This document shows positions 26,376-35,788 of a stretch of DNA of 64,000 bases, piece after piece; position 1 is the stretch's first letter, and every line of letters starts with the position of its first letter. This stretch comes from Chersky-840 sp035532735. Lineage in GTDB: Bacteria > Actinomycetota > Acidimicrobiia > Acidimicrobiales > UBA8190. The DNA lies in assembly GCA_035532735.1 (NCBI GenBank), contig DATKQM010000046.1, forward strand, positions 61,484 to 125,483, read 5' to 3'. Made by a program: the position numbers and the translations under genes. Under the pieces are notes generated by a model. It made no database searches, had not been told where the DNA came from, and saw only the letters and a program-made list of their open reading frames with translations.

Positions 26376-27044
26376 GTGCGGGTACTCGTAGCCGAGGATG
26401 ACAGCGGCTTGCGCTCAGTCTTGGAGCGCGGTCTTCGGGAGAACGGCTATGTCGTCGACGCGGTCGCCGATGGTGCGTGGGCCCTGCGCTTTCTCCGCAC
26501 CTACGACTATGAAGTGGTGGTGCTCGACTGGCGGATGCCAACGGTGTCAGGCCTCGAGGTGGTGCGGGAGTTGCGCCAGCGGGGATCGCAGGTCCCGGTC
26601 CTGATGCTCACGGCACGCGACGCCCCGACCGACCGAGTGACCGGGCTCGACCAGGGAGCCGACGACTACCTCGTGAAGCCCTTCGACTTCGAGGAACTGC
26701 TCGCTCGAATCCGGGCGCTGCAGCGGCGGTCACCGGCACTCCAGTCGACCCGCTTGACCGTCGGCGATCTCGAATTCAATCCGGCCACCCGGGAAGTGCT
26801 CGTCGCCGGACGGCCCCTCGGGCTCACCGGCACCGAGTTGTCGATTCTCGAGATTCTTATGCGGAGGGCGCCCGCGGTCGTGGAACGGCGCGCCCTGGCC
26901 GTTCATGTCTGGGCCGAGGAAGCCGATGCACTGGGCTCCAATACCATCGACGTCCACATGGCTCGTCTGCGAGGAAAGCTCGGGTCCGGGCGGACCCGGA
27001 TCGAGACCGTCCGGGGAGTTGGTTTCAGGATCGTGCCCGCATGA
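26376..27044 (+). CDS. OmpR/PhoB-family response regulator
   Basis: A 222-residue two-component regulator. The receiver domain has the acidic pocket AEDD, the phospho-acceptor Asp in VVVLDWRMP and the KPFDFEELLARI end. The winged-helix domain covers residues about 125-220, ending IDVHMARLRGKLG and ETVRGVGFRIV. GTG 26376 is used. Its stop overlaps the kinase start (ATGA), so the pair is coupled. The signal is unknown. Confidence 0.92.
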   Translation: MRVLVAEDDSGLRSVLERGLRENGYVVDAVADGAWALRFLRTYDYEVVVLDWRMPTVSGLEVVRELRQRGSQVPVLMLTARDAPTDRVTGLDQGADDYLVKPFDFEELLARIRALQRRSPALQSTRLTVGDLEFNPATREVLVAGRPLGLTGTELSILEILMRRAPAVVERRALAVHVWAEEADALGSNTIDVHMARLRGKLGSGRTRIETVRGVGFRIVPA

Positions 27045-28417
27045 GGATGAGAGGTGGTGCTCCCCGGTCGCGCCTCGTGCATGCCACCCGCGTGGCAGCC
27101 ATGTCCACCTTGCTCATCGCCACCGTCTACGCGGCGGTGAGCGTGACCTTCGACGTCGTCGATTCTCATCGGCTCGTGTCGGAGGTCGACGCGCATCTCA
27201 AAGACAGACTGCACGACGTTGTCGTCAAAGGTGATCTTTCGAGGTCGCGCGGCGAGTCCGAGGACGACCGCGACGTCGAGGTCGCTCCCGTCCTGTTGTG
27301 GCAGGTGGGTGCCGATGGCCGGGTATCCGCGTTGAGCGACTCGACTCCTCGCCTGCCCCGCCAGGCGTGGTCGAGGGACGCGAAGCCCACCACATCGGTC
27401 CTGGGATCGATCTCGTTCCGAGTTCTCGCCACGCCGGTGGGCAACGGTTGGCTCGTCGGGGCCCAGAGCCTGACCGATACGAGACACGTCGAGGCAGTGC
27501 TGATCGCGGGCGAGGCCATCGCCGGCCCTGTCGTGGTCGTTACCATGTTCCTCGGTGCTCTGATCATCGGGCTCAAGGCGTCTCGACCCGTGGAATTGGC
27601 TCGTCGCAAGCAGCTCGAGTTCACCGCCGACGCGTCGCATGAGCTGCGAACTCCACTCAGTGTCATCGAGGCAGAAGTCACCCTGGCACTCAGTACCCCT
27701 CGAGACGCGGCTCGTTACCGAGACGCGCTGGAGCGCGTCAACGGCGAGAGCAATCGACTGCGGCTCATCATCGACGACCTACTGTGGTTGGCCCGCTTCG
27801 ACGCCGAGCCCACGCCACCGGGTGACGAGCTCGTCGATCTGCTCGCGGTGGCCCATAGTTGTGAGGACCGCTTCGGAGCGATAGCCCATGCGCGCGGCAT
27901 CGCCCTATCTGTGGAACGCCACGGCGGCTCCGACCCCCTGGTCACCGCACCGTCGGACTGGATCGACCGCCTCGCTGGTGTGCTGATGGACAACGCCTGT
28001 CGGTACGCCGGATCAGCAGGGAGTGTGTCTGTCGTCGTGTCGACCCACGGCAACCGGGCCAGTCTCGCCGTCGAGGACTCCGGGCCCGGCATCGCCCCCG
28101 ACGAGCGCGCCCAGCTCTTCGACCGGTTTCACCGTGTCACCGACGACGGCTCGGGCACAGGTCTCGGGCTCGCCATCGCCGACTCGATCGTCCGTTCCAC
28201 GGGGGGGCGCTGGAACGTGACCGAGGCCACCCTGGGAGGGGCGCGCTTCGAAGTCTCATGGCACCGGTCCCATGTCAGAGACTCCGGACCGATGGTCCTG
28301 GCCGGAGATCCCGACACCTCGGGCCTTCTCGGTGCTCGGCCCCCGACACCCACGGAGACGGTATTGCCGAACGCGCACCTCACGGATCAGAGCCTGGGAG
28401 GGGACTCGAACCCCTGA
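27041..28417 (+). CDS. Sensor histidine kinase of the OmpR-type pair
   Basis: A 458-residue membrane kinase. TM1 lies around residues 15-38, an extracytoplasmic region to about 150, then TM2 (GPVVVVTMFLGALIIGL). The HAMP domain is missing or very short, since the H-box FTADASHELRTPLSVIEAE begins only about 20 residues after TM2. ATP-binding boxes are DNACRYAG, DSGPGIAP and GTGLGLAIA. The C-terminal 40 or so residues after FEVSWHR have no recognisable domain and the last nine codons are read from the opposite strand of tRNA-Thr. Confidence 0.9.
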   Translation: MRMRGGAPRSRLVHATRVAAMSTLLIATVYAAVSVTFDVVDSHRLVSEVDAHLKDRLHDVVVKGDLSRSRGESEDDRDVEVAPVLLWQVGADGRVSALSDSTPRLPRQAWSRDAKPTTSVLGSISFRVLATPVGNGWLVGAQSLTDTRHVEAVLIAGEAIAGPVVVVTMFLGALIIGLKASRPVELARRKQLEFTADASHELRTPLSVIEAEVTLALSTPRDAARYRDALERVNGESNRLRLIIDDLLWLARFDAEPTPPGDELVDLLAVAHSCEDRFGAIAHARGIALSVERHGGSDPLVTAPSDWIDRLAGVLMDNACRYAGSAGSVSVVVSTHGNRASLAVEDSGPGIAPDERAQLFDRFHRVTDDGSGTGLGLAIADSIVRSTGGRWNVTEATLGGARFEVSWHRSHVRDSGPMVLAGDPDTSGLLGARPPTPTETVLPNAHLTDQSLGGDSNP

Positions 28418-28463
28418 CCTGCGCATTACGAATGCGCTGCTCTACCAGCTGAGCTACCCAGGC
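28391..28463 (-). tRNA. tRNA-Thr (anticodon CGT)
   Basis: The minus strand folds as a cloverleaf: acceptor stem GCCTGGG/CCCAGGC with discriminator T, D arm GCTCAGCTGGTAGAGC, anticodon stem GCGCA/TGCGC with loop TTCGTAA (anticodon CGT, reading ACG), and T arm CAGGGGTTCGAGTCCCCT. CCA is not encoded. It lies 63 nt downstream of holB on the same strand and overlaps the 3' end of the sensor kinase gene on the other strand. Confidence 0.96.
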
Positions 28464-28526
28464 GACGACCGATCAAACTACCTGACCCACATCGGGCCTC
28501 GGCGCCCGGCGAGTGCGTTGACCGAG

Positions 28527-29651
28527 TCAGGCAGTCACGGCGGAAAGTCGCACGAGCATCGCTTCGAGCAGCAATGACTCATTCGGGTTCCGGATGAGCT
28601 CGGCCGCCGAGCGTTCCACCACGGCGATGGCCGCGGCGAGCTCTCGCACCCGCTCGGCGAGGCGCCCCGACCACGTCGAAGGCACCGTGTCGGGGGACAG
28701 CACCGTCACCAACCGGTCACGGTAGGCCGCGGCGAGCACCGCGAAACCAGCACGTAGCTCGTCGGTCCTCCACCGACGCTCCTCGCGGTGCTGGCGGTCT
28801 TCGATCTCTTTGCGTCGGGGCACGGTCCGCTCGCCCCGCTGTTCGGCGTCAGAACCAAGCTCCTCCATTTCCACCCGATGGCGGGCTCGCAGAGGTTCGA
28901 CCGCCTCTTCGGCCGAGGAAAGCAGTTCCGATGCCAATGCCGCCGCCGCCGATCCCGTGCCGTCGAGGCGCGACGGGACCGATCGCCACAACCGGCGTCG
29001 ATCGGCAAAGCCCTCATCATCGGCCAACAACCGGGCTCGATCGATGCTTCCCCCGGCCGCCTCGGCCAGCTCCTGGGCGAGCTCGCCGTCCATACCCGAC
29101 TGCGTGAGCCAGTCCCGCAGTTCTGCGGGAGGCACCAGCCGCAGTTCGATGCGCACACACCGACTGGCCACGGTGGCGAGCTCGGCGGGCACCGAGTCGG
29201 CGAGAAGGACGAAGACCGTCTGCCCGGCTGGCTCTTCGAGCGTCTTCAACAACACCGGCGCGGCGAGCCGGGCGAGATGGATGTCGGACACCACGATCAC
29301 CTGGCGATGTCCTTCGAGGGGGCGCCGCTGGGCCAGGCGCACCACCCGCCGGGCATCGTCGACGCTCACCAGTGCGCCGGCCCGCTCGATCTCCACCACG
29401 TCGGGATGCACCGCGCTCAGAGCCCGGCGACACACCTCGCACTCGCCACACCCGCCGAGCGGACACAGCAGGGCGGCAGCAAAGCCACGCACCAGCGACC
29501 GTTGGCCCAGTCCGGGCGGGCCGACCAGGAGATAGGCATGCACCGGCCGACGACCTGCGGCGCGCAACTGCGCCACGGCGTCAACTTGGCCCACGACATC
29601 GGCGAAGAGCGAGGCGGCCGGAAGGGTCTGGTCGTCGACGGCCGTGTTCAC
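28527..29651 (-). CDS. holB: DNA polymerase III delta-prime subunit
   Basis: Clamp-loader subunit. The 374-residue product begins with FADVVGQVDAVAQLRAA and has the P-loop position GPPGLGQRSLV, in which the Walker Lys is Gln. Delta-prime does not hydrolyse ATP, so this is expected. A zinc module CPLGGCGECEVCRR (four Cys), LKTLEEPAGQTVFVLLADS and the SRC motif ASRCVRIEL follow. GTG 29651 starts 10 nt after tmk. A charged 40-residue helix near residue 270 (EEAVEPLRARHRVEMEELGS) is an extension of the collar region. The tmk-holB order is common in bacteria. Confidence 0.93.
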   Translation of the reverse strand: MNTAVDDQTLPAASLFADVVGQVDAVAQLRAAGRRPVHAYLLVGPPGLGQRSLVRGFAAALLCPLGGCGECEVCRRALSAVHPDVVEIERAGALVSVDDARRVVRLAQRRPLEGHRQVIVVSDIHLARLAAPVLLKTLEEPAGQTVFVLLADSVPAELATVASRCVRIELRLVPPAELRDWLTQSGMDGELAQELAEAAGGSIDRARLLADDEGFADRRRLWRSVPSRLDGTGSAAAALASELLSSAEEAVEPLRARHRVEMEELGSDAEQRGERTVPRRKEIEDRQHREERRWRTDELRAGFAVLAAAYRDRLVTVLSPDTVPSTWSGRLAERVRELAAAIAVVERSAAELIRNPNESLLLEAMLVRLSAVTA

Positions 29652-29661
29652 CGAACCGCGC

Positions 29662-30288
29662 TCATCGGATCGTGGGAAGAGGACCGAGCCGCTCGACGAC
29701 CACGGTTAACAGTTGTTCGGCGACGTCCTCGACGCCAGCGTCGGCGTCGACGACGACCCAGGTGTCGGGGTCCGCCTCGGCCAAGGCCCGATATCCATCG
29801 CGCACCCGACCGTGGAAGCCAGGGTCGAGGCGTTCCAGGCGATCGGCGCGTTCGAGATCCCGGCGGACCCGAGCCAGCTCGGGAGAGATGTCCAGAAGAA
29901 TCGTCAGGTCCGGTTCGATTCCCTCGGTGGCCCACAGCACGAGGCGTCGGAGCTCCTCGAGATCGAGGCCCCGTCCGTATCCCTGGTAGGCGAGGGTAGA
30001 CCCCGAGAAGCGTTCGGTGACGACCCACCGCCCTTCTTCGAGCGCGGACCGGAGGACCTCGTCGACGTGTTGGGCTCGGTCCGCCGCCATGAGAAGCGCT
30101 TCGGCTCGCTCGGATATGGGAGGCAAGCCGGGATCGAGCAGCAACGTGCGCAAGGTGGCGCCCAGCTCTGTCGCACCGGGCTCTGCCGTCGACAGCGCCC
30201 CGATGGTGCCGGCCAGTCGAAGGGCCTGCGTCGACTTGCCGCAGCCGTCGACTCCCTCGAGGGCGATGAGCCGGCCGCGACCGCTCAC
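29662..30288 (-). CDS. tmk: Thymidylate kinase
   Basis: Phosphorylates dTMP to dTDP. The 208-residue product has the P-loop LEGVDGCGKSTQ, the DR(Y/F)-type ERFSGSTLAYQGYGRGLD segment and LTILLDISPELARVR with the LID region RRDLERADRLE. GTG 30288 overlaps the topA stop by 4 nt (GTGA). Between topA and holB, it is part of a topA-tmk-holB operon for DNA replication. Confidence 0.95.
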   Translation of the reverse strand: MSGRGRLIALEGVDGCGKSTQALRLAGTIGALSTAEPGATELGATLRTLLLDPGLPPISERAEALLMAADRAQHVDEVLRSALEEGRWVVTERFSGSTLAYQGYGRGLDLEELRRLVLWATEGIEPDLTILLDISPELARVRRDLERADRLERLDPGFHGRVRDGYRALAEADPDTWVVVDADAGVEDVAEQLLTVVVERLGPLPTIR

Positions 30289-33107
30289 GCCGTCTCGGGC
30301 GTCCCCTTCGACGCCTTCTTCGCGGTAGCGCTCTTCTTCGCAACCTTGGCGGCGGTCGCCTTCTTCGTGGCCTTCTTCGTGGCCTTCTTCGTGGCCTTCT
30401 TTGTCGTGTTCTTCGCAGCCTTGGCGGCCTTCGTCGACTTCGAAGCCTTGGCGGCCCTGCCGGCGCGCTTCACCGGCGGCCCGGCGGCGCGTCGATCGGC
30501 GAGCAGCTCGGCAGCGCGCTCGATGGTGATGGTCTCGGGCTCGTCCCCCTTGCGCAACGACGCGTTGGTGGTGCCGTCGGTCACGTACGGCCCGAATCGG
30601 CCCGACCGCACCACCACCGGCGCGGACGTCTCGGGGTCTTCGCCGAGCTCGCGCAGCGGCGCCGCCGCCGCGCCCCGGCCACGCCGGGTCTTGGGCTGCG
30701 CGAACAACGCCACCGCCTCGTCGAGGGTGACAGCCAGCAGCTGTTCCTCGGTCTCGAGGCTCCGAGTGTCGGTGCCCTTCTTCACATAGGGCCCGAAGCG
30801 ACCGTTGAGGGCTTGGATCTCCTCACCCGATGAAGGGTCGGTCCCGACGGTCCGGGGCAGGCGCAGCAACTCGAGCGCCTGCTCCAACTCGACGGTCTCG
30901 GGCGTCATGGACTTGAACAACGAGGCCGTCCGGGGCCGGTCGCCCCCTTCGACCGCCTCACCCAACTGGATGTAGGGGCCGAACCGGCCCGAGCGCACGA
31001 GCACGGGGAGGTTGCTGTCGGGGTCGGTGCCGAGCGCACGGTCGCCCGACGGGGCGGCGAGAAGCTCCTCGGCGCGCTCCACGGTCATCTCGTCGGGCGG
31101 GAGGTCCTCGGGGATCGAGGCCCGGTCCTCGCCGCGTTGGAGATAGGGGCCGTAACGGCCGACACGCACCACGATGGCCTCACCGTCGCCGTCGGACCCG
31201 ATGGGAATCGAGTTGACCTCACGGGCGTCGATCTCACCGAGATGCGACGCCACATCTTCTTTGAGGCCCCGGTGATGCTCGACGACCGGAGCAGTCGATC
31301 CGTTCCCGCCGAAATAGAACCGCGTTAGCCAGGGAAGCACTTCCCGGGAACCCTGGGCGATCTCGTCGAGGTCATCTTCCATCGCCGCGGTGAAGCCGTA
31401 GTCGACGAGGTCTCCGAAGTAGCGCTCGAGCAGTCCCACCACCGCGAACGCCGTGAACGACGGCACCAGGGCCGTGCCTTTCTTCCAGACGTATCCCCGG
31501 TTCTGGATGGTGCCGAGAATGCTGGCATACGTCGAGGGCCGGCCGATGCCGAGCTCCTCGAGGGCCTTCACGAGCGACGCCTCGGTGTACCGGGCCGGTG
31601 GCTGGGTGGTGTGCGACCGCGCTTCGAGCTCTTGGGCTGACAGCGTGTCCCCTTCCACCAGAGCAGGCAGCTCCACATCTCTGTCGGTGGTCTCAGCCTC
31701 GTCGTCGGATCCTTCGACGTAAGCCCGGAGGAAGCCCGCGAACTTGATGACGGTGCCCGACGCCGAGAACTCCGCTTCGTCGGCCGGCGTCCCGCCCGCC
31801 GGCAGCCCCACCAGGCGGACCTGGGCGCTCGTCCCGGTGGCGTCGGCCATCTGCGAGGCGACGGTGCGCTTCCAGATGAGGTCGTAGAGCCGCAGCGTGT
31901 CGCCGTTCAATTCGCGGCCAGCTTCGTCGGGAGTGCGGAAGGCCTCACCGGCGGGCCGGATTGCCTCGTGCGCCTCTTGGGCGTTCTTCACCTTGCGCTG
32001 ATACCGACGCGGCGCGTCCGGCACGTATTCGCGGCCGTACAGCGCCGCGGCCTGAGACCGGGCCGCCCCGAGCGCCTCGTCCGACAACGTGGTGGAGTCG
32101 GTCCGCATGTAGGTGATCCAACCCTGTTCGTAGAGGCGCTGGGCCACCTGCATGGTCCGCTGTGCACCGAACCGAAGTTTGCGGCCGGCCTCTTGTTGCA
32201 ACGTCGAGGTCATGAAGGGTGGGGCTGGTGAGCGTCGGTAGGGCTTCTCGGTGACGGCGCGCACGGTGAAGGTCTGGCCTGCGAGCCCCTGCACCAGGCG
32301 GGTGGCCTCGGGCTCGGCCAGGAGCACGACGTCGGATCGGTTGAGCTCCCCGGTCTCGGTGAAGTCACGGCCCGTCGCCACCGGCGTCCCGCCCACCGCC
32401 ACCAGGTTTGCCTCGAAGACCTGCCCATCGGCGTCGAAGGTCCCCTCGAGGTCCCACCACGTCGCAGCGCGAAACCGCATGCGGGCGCGCTCGCGTTCGA
32501 CGATCATCCGGGTGGCCACGCTCTGGACCCGACCCGCAGATAACCGGGGCATGACCTTCTTCCAGAGAACCGGTGACACCTCGTAGCCGTAGAGACGGTC
32601 GAGGATCCGCCGGGCCTCCTGGGCGTCGACGAGGCGACGGTCGAGGTCTCGCCATTCCTCGACGGCGCGTTGCAGCGCCGCCGCGGTGATCTCGTGGAAG
32701 ACCATCCGCTTGATCGGCACCCGAGGGGAGAGCACCTCGGTCAGATGCCACGCGATCGACTCGCCCTCGCGGTCCTCGTCTGTGGCCAGGTAGACCTCGC
32801 TCGCCCCCGCCAACAGGGACTTGAGCCGTGCCACGACCGACTTTTTCTCCGGAGCCACCACGTAGAGGGGTTTAAACCCGTTGTCGACGTCGACACCCAG
32901 GCGCGCCCAGACCTCGCCTTTGAAGGCGGTGGGGATCTCATCGGCGCGTCGGGGCAGGTCCCGGATATGGCCGACGGAGGACTCGACCACGAATCCAGAC
33001 CCGAGCAGGGCCCCGATGGTGCGGGCCTTGGCCGGCGATTCCACGATGACCAGGGGCTTGCCCGCGATGCGGGCAGCGGGGGACGGCGAGCGGGTGGAAG
33101 AGGCCAT
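30285..33107 (-). CDS. topA: DNA topoisomerase I with a long lysine-rich tail
   Basis: Relaxes negative supercoils (type IA). The 940-residue product has the TOPRIM domain (KPLVIVESPAKARTIG, ATDEDREGESIAWHL), the KKVMPRLSAGRVQSVA segment and the active-site Tyr in GWITYMRTDSTTLS. Three C-terminal repeat modules follow, of the form RSGRFGPYIQLGE, NGRFGPYVKKGTD and RSGRFGPYVTDGT. These replace zinc fingers, as in actinobacteria. The last 70 residues are a histone-H1-like tail (KKATKKATKKAT) likely to bind DNA. A TTGACA stands about 40 nt before the ATG on this strand, without a convincing -10. The stop overlaps tmk. Confidence 0.96.
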   Translation of the reverse strand: MASSTRSPSPAARIAGKPLVIVESPAKARTIGALLGSGFVVESSVGHIRDLPRRADEIPTAFKGEVWARLGVDVDNGFKPLYVVAPEKKSVVARLKSLLAGASEVYLATDEDREGESIAWHLTEVLSPRVPIKRMVFHEITAAALQRAVEEWRDLDRRLVDAQEARRILDRLYGYEVSPVLWKKVMPRLSAGRVQSVATRMIVERERARMRFRAATWWDLEGTFDADGQVFEANLVAVGGTPVATGRDFTETGELNRSDVVLLAEPEATRLVQGLAGQTFTVRAVTEKPYRRSPAPPFMTSTLQQEAGRKLRFGAQRTMQVAQRLYEQGWITYMRTDSTTLSDEALGAARSQAAALYGREYVPDAPRRYQRKVKNAQEAHEAIRPAGEAFRTPDEAGRELNGDTLRLYDLIWKRTVASQMADATGTSAQVRLVGLPAGGTPADEAEFSASGTVIKFAGFLRAYVEGSDDEAETTDRDVELPALVEGDTLSAQELEARSHTTQPPARYTEASLVKALEELGIGRPSTYASILGTIQNRGYVWKKGTALVPSFTAFAVVGLLERYFGDLVDYGFTAAMEDDLDEIAQGSREVLPWLTRFYFGGNGSTAPVVEHHRGLKEDVASHLGEIDAREVNSIPIGSDGDGEAIVVRVGRYGPYLQRGEDRASIPEDLPPDEMTVERAEELLAAPSGDRALGTDPDSNLPVLVRSGRFGPYIQLGEAVEGGDRPRTASLFKSMTPETVELEQALELLRLPRTVGTDPSSGEEIQALNGRFGPYVKKGTDTRSLETEEQLLAVTLDEAVALFAQPKTRRGRGAAAAPLRELGEDPETSAPVVVRSGRFGPYVTDGTTNASLRKGDEPETITIERAAELLADRRAAGPPVKRAGRAAKASKSTKAAKAAKNTTKKATKKATKKATKKATAAKVAKKSATAKKASKGTPETA
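30361..30396 (-). repeat. 12-bp tandem repeats in the topA tail
   Basis: Three perfect copies of ttcttcgtggcc (encoding KKAT units on the minus strand), with degenerate copies on both sides. Confidence 0.85.
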
Positions 33108-33240
33108 AGTCGTGGTTGAGCGTGAGGGGTCTACGACGGCCGTGTCAACATCAGCAGGGCCGAGACTGCGTCCTCGAATACCGTGACCAGCGTTTTCATC
33201 CCGGTGTCCCCACCTCGCCCGTCACCGCCCGACGGTTGCG

Positions 33241-35583
33241 TCAGGCCTCCATGGCCGTGGCTGCGGGCGTGGTGGGTGCCTTGACCTGGGCCACCTCTTC
33301 CTCAGCCCCGAAACCCTCGGACTTGCGCTTGGAGAAGGCGATGGCGCCGATGAGGATGACGACACCGGCCCCGGCGATGCCCAGTCGCGCCCCGGTGTGG
33401 TGCCGAAGAGTGATCACCGCCGGGAGGATGAGCAGCGACACGAGGTTCATCACCTTGATGAGCGGGTTGAGCGCGGGGCCGGCGGTGTCCTTGAAGGGGT
33501 CGCCCACGGTGTCACCGATCACGGCTGCGGTGTGGGCCTCGGATCCCTTGCCCCCCTCGTGGCCGTCCTCGATGAACTTCTTGGCGTTGTCCCACGCCCC
33601 ACCCGAGTTCGACAGGAAGTTGGCCATGAGCTGCCCCGTGAGGATCGCCGCGGCGAGAAAGGCACCGAGGGCGAGGTAGTTGATCCCGAATCCCACGATC
33701 ACGGGCGTGAGCACGGCCAACAGGGCCGGGGTGACGAGCTCGCGCTGCGCAGCGGCGGTGCAGATGGAGATGACCCGGCCGTACTCGGGCTTCTCGGTGT
33801 AGTCCATGATCCCGGGGTGCTCACGGAATTGGCGCCGGACCTCCTGGACCACGGTGCCCGCCGAGCGGCCCACGGCGCGGATGGCGAGCGACGAGAAGAG
33901 GAACGCCACCGAACCGCCGATGAGCAGCCCGATGAAGATCGTCGGGTTGGCCACGTTGATCTGTGTCTGCTGGATGCTGAAGAGCTTCGACGCCGGCACG
34001 TGGAGGCCGAGCTGCGACACGATCGTCTCGACGAACGATCCGAACAGCGAGACGGACGCGATGACCGCCGAGCCAATGGCGACACCTTTGGTGATGGCCT
34101 TGGTGGTGTTGCCCACGGCGTCGAGGCTCACCATGACGCGCTCGGCCTCCCCCGTGAATTCCCCCGACATCTCGGCCACCCCCGCGGCGTTGTCCGAGAC
34201 GGGCCCGAAGCTGTCTTCGGATACCACCATGCCGGCCGTGGACAACATGCCGATCCCGGTCAATGAGATGAGGTAGAGGGTGAGCTCGATGTTGCCGTGC
34301 GCCAGGCCCACCGACACCCCGATGGCCACGGCGATGGCGAGGATGGCCCATACGGTCGACTCGAGGCCGAAGGCGATGCCCGACAGGACCGTGGTGGCCG
34401 GGCCGGTGCGCGCCGACTCGGCGATCTCACGCACCGGAGGGCGCTCGGTCGACGTGAAGTGCTCGGTGATCTGACTGGCGACGAGCACGAGCACGACACC
34501 GGTGAGCACGGCGTAGAACGCCTTCATGTAGTGGAGGTAGAAACCGGCCACGAGCCCGGCCCCGAGCACCGTCAGCGCCGCGGCGGTCCAGAAGCCGCGG
34601 TTGATCGGCGCCATGGCCGACTTGTCCTTTTCCCGGGCCCGCACCACGTACACCCCGATGGCCGAGGCCAGGATGCCGATGGCGGGGACGATCAGAGGGA
34701 ACACCACCGCTCGGGCCGCATTGCCCTGGAAGGACTTCCCGAGGGAGGTGAAGGCGGCGAAGCCCAGGATGATGGCGGCGACGATGGTGATCACGTAGGA
34801 CTCGAAGAGGTCTGCGGCCATGCCCGCACAGTCGCCGACGTTGTCGCCCACGTTGTCGGCGATGGTCGCCGCGTTGCGGGGATCGTCTTCGGGGATACCG
34901 GCCTCGACCTTGCCCACGAGGTCGGCGCCCACGTCGGCCGCCTTGGTGAAGATCCCGCCCCCGACACGCATGAACAGGGCGATGAGCGAGGCGCCGAACC
35001 CGAATCCGACGAGGACGGCGGTGGCGGTGTTCTGGAACAGGAAGACGATCACCGTCGCCCCCAGCAGCCCGAGGCCGACACACAGCATCCCGGTGATGGC
35101 ACCGGTGCGGAACGCGACCTTGAGCGCGCCTGGCAGCTTGCCGTCGCGCGCCGCGGCGGCTGTGCGGACGTTGCCCCGCACGGCCAGGCTCATGCCGATG
35201 AAGCCGGTGAGGCCCGACAGCGCCGCGCCGGCCAAGAAACACAGCACCCGGAAGATGCCGGCCTGACCGAAGGACAAGGCGATGGAGCCGTTGGGCCGGG
35301 ACACCTTGGTGGCGGTGAAGAAGATCAGCACCGCCAGAGGGATGACAATGATCCCGATGGCCCGGAATTGCCGGCGCAGGAAGGCGACTGCACCTTCTTG
35401 GATGGCAGCGGCGATCTCCCGCATCTTGGGGGTTCCGGTGTCGGCAGCCAGGACGCCTCGCATGAGGACGAGCCCCACGCCGAGGCCGAAGACGGCGGTG
35501 ACCAGGGCGATGACCAACCACACCTTCTCGGTGTTCGAGAAGACGAAGCTCTGATACCCCCCCTCGGCGAGGATGTGCGTCAT
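33241..35583 (-). CDS. hppA: Membrane proton-pumping pyrophosphatase, K+-independent type
   Basis: Pumps H+ using pyrophosphate hydrolysis. The 780-residue, roughly 16-helix protein has the substrate motif DVGADLVGKVEAGIPEDDPR, then NVGDNVGDCAGM, and the C-terminal SGGAWDNAKKFIEDG and GDTVGDPFKDTAGPALN. The segment GNTTKAITKG has Lys at the position that is Ala in K+-dependent enzymes, the accepted marker of the K+-independent class. ATG 35583 is preceded by AAGGGAG 10 nt upstream. The 205 bp upstream hold its promoter region and a hairpin ending the next gene. Confidence 0.96.
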   Translation of the reverse strand: MTHILAEGGYQSFVFSNTEKVWLVIALVTAVFGLGVGLVLMRGVLAADTGTPKMREIAAAIQEGAVAFLRRQFRAIGIIVIPLAVLIFFTATKVSRPNGSIALSFGQAGIFRVLCFLAGAALSGLTGFIGMSLAVRGNVRTAAAARDGKLPGALKVAFRTGAITGMLCVGLGLLGATVIVFLFQNTATAVLVGFGFGASLIALFMRVGGGIFTKAADVGADLVGKVEAGIPEDDPRNAATIADNVGDNVGDCAGMAADLFESYVITIVAAIILGFAAFTSLGKSFQGNAARAVVFPLIVPAIGILASAIGVYVVRAREKDKSAMAPINRGFWTAAALTVLGAGLVAGFYLHYMKAFYAVLTGVVLVLVASQITEHFTSTERPPVREIAESARTGPATTVLSGIAFGLESTVWAILAIAVAIGVSVGLAHGNIELTLYLISLTGIGMLSTAGMVVSEDSFGPVSDNAAGVAEMSGEFTGEAERVMVSLDAVGNTTKAITKGVAIGSAVIASVSLFGSFVETIVSQLGLHVPASKLFSIQQTQINVANPTIFIGLLIGGSVAFLFSSLAIRAVGRSAGTVVQEVRRQFREHPGIMDYTEKPEYGRVISICTAAAQRELVTPALLAVLTPVIVGFGINYLALGAFLAAAILTGQLMANFLSNSGGAWDNAKKFIEDGHEGGKGSEAHTAAVIGDTVGDPFKDTAGPALNPLIKVMNLVSLLILPAVITLRHHTGARLGIAGAGVVILIGAIAFSKRKSEGFGAEEEVAQVKAPTTPAATAMEA

Positions 35584-35707
35584 GTACCTGCTACTCCCTT
35601 CACGTGGGCCTCTGTGCCCTGGGACGAGACTCGGTGGGCGAGGTCTCGGGTTCGATCAAGTCAAATAGTCGGACCCGGGGTCGGGCGCAGCCTCGAGATG
35701 AGGCGCT

Positions 35708-35724
35708 CCCCCGAAGAACGGGGG
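35708..35724 (-). terminator. Hairpin downstream of the KimA-OB fusion gene
   Basis: CCCCCG-aagaa-CGGGGG forms a 6-bp GC stem with a 5-nt loop about 65 nt after the stop at 35789. There is no T-run, so factor-independent termination is uncertain. Confidence 0.45.
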
Positions 35725-35788
35725 CTGACGATATCGACTCGGCGCGACGCCGAGCAAGGAAGCTGCCTGGGCCGACCCGCAGATCGGC

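Noticed and set aside
30361..30396. CRISPR-like or mobile repeat in topA
   Set aside because: Simple 12-bp coding repeat of a lysine-rich tail.
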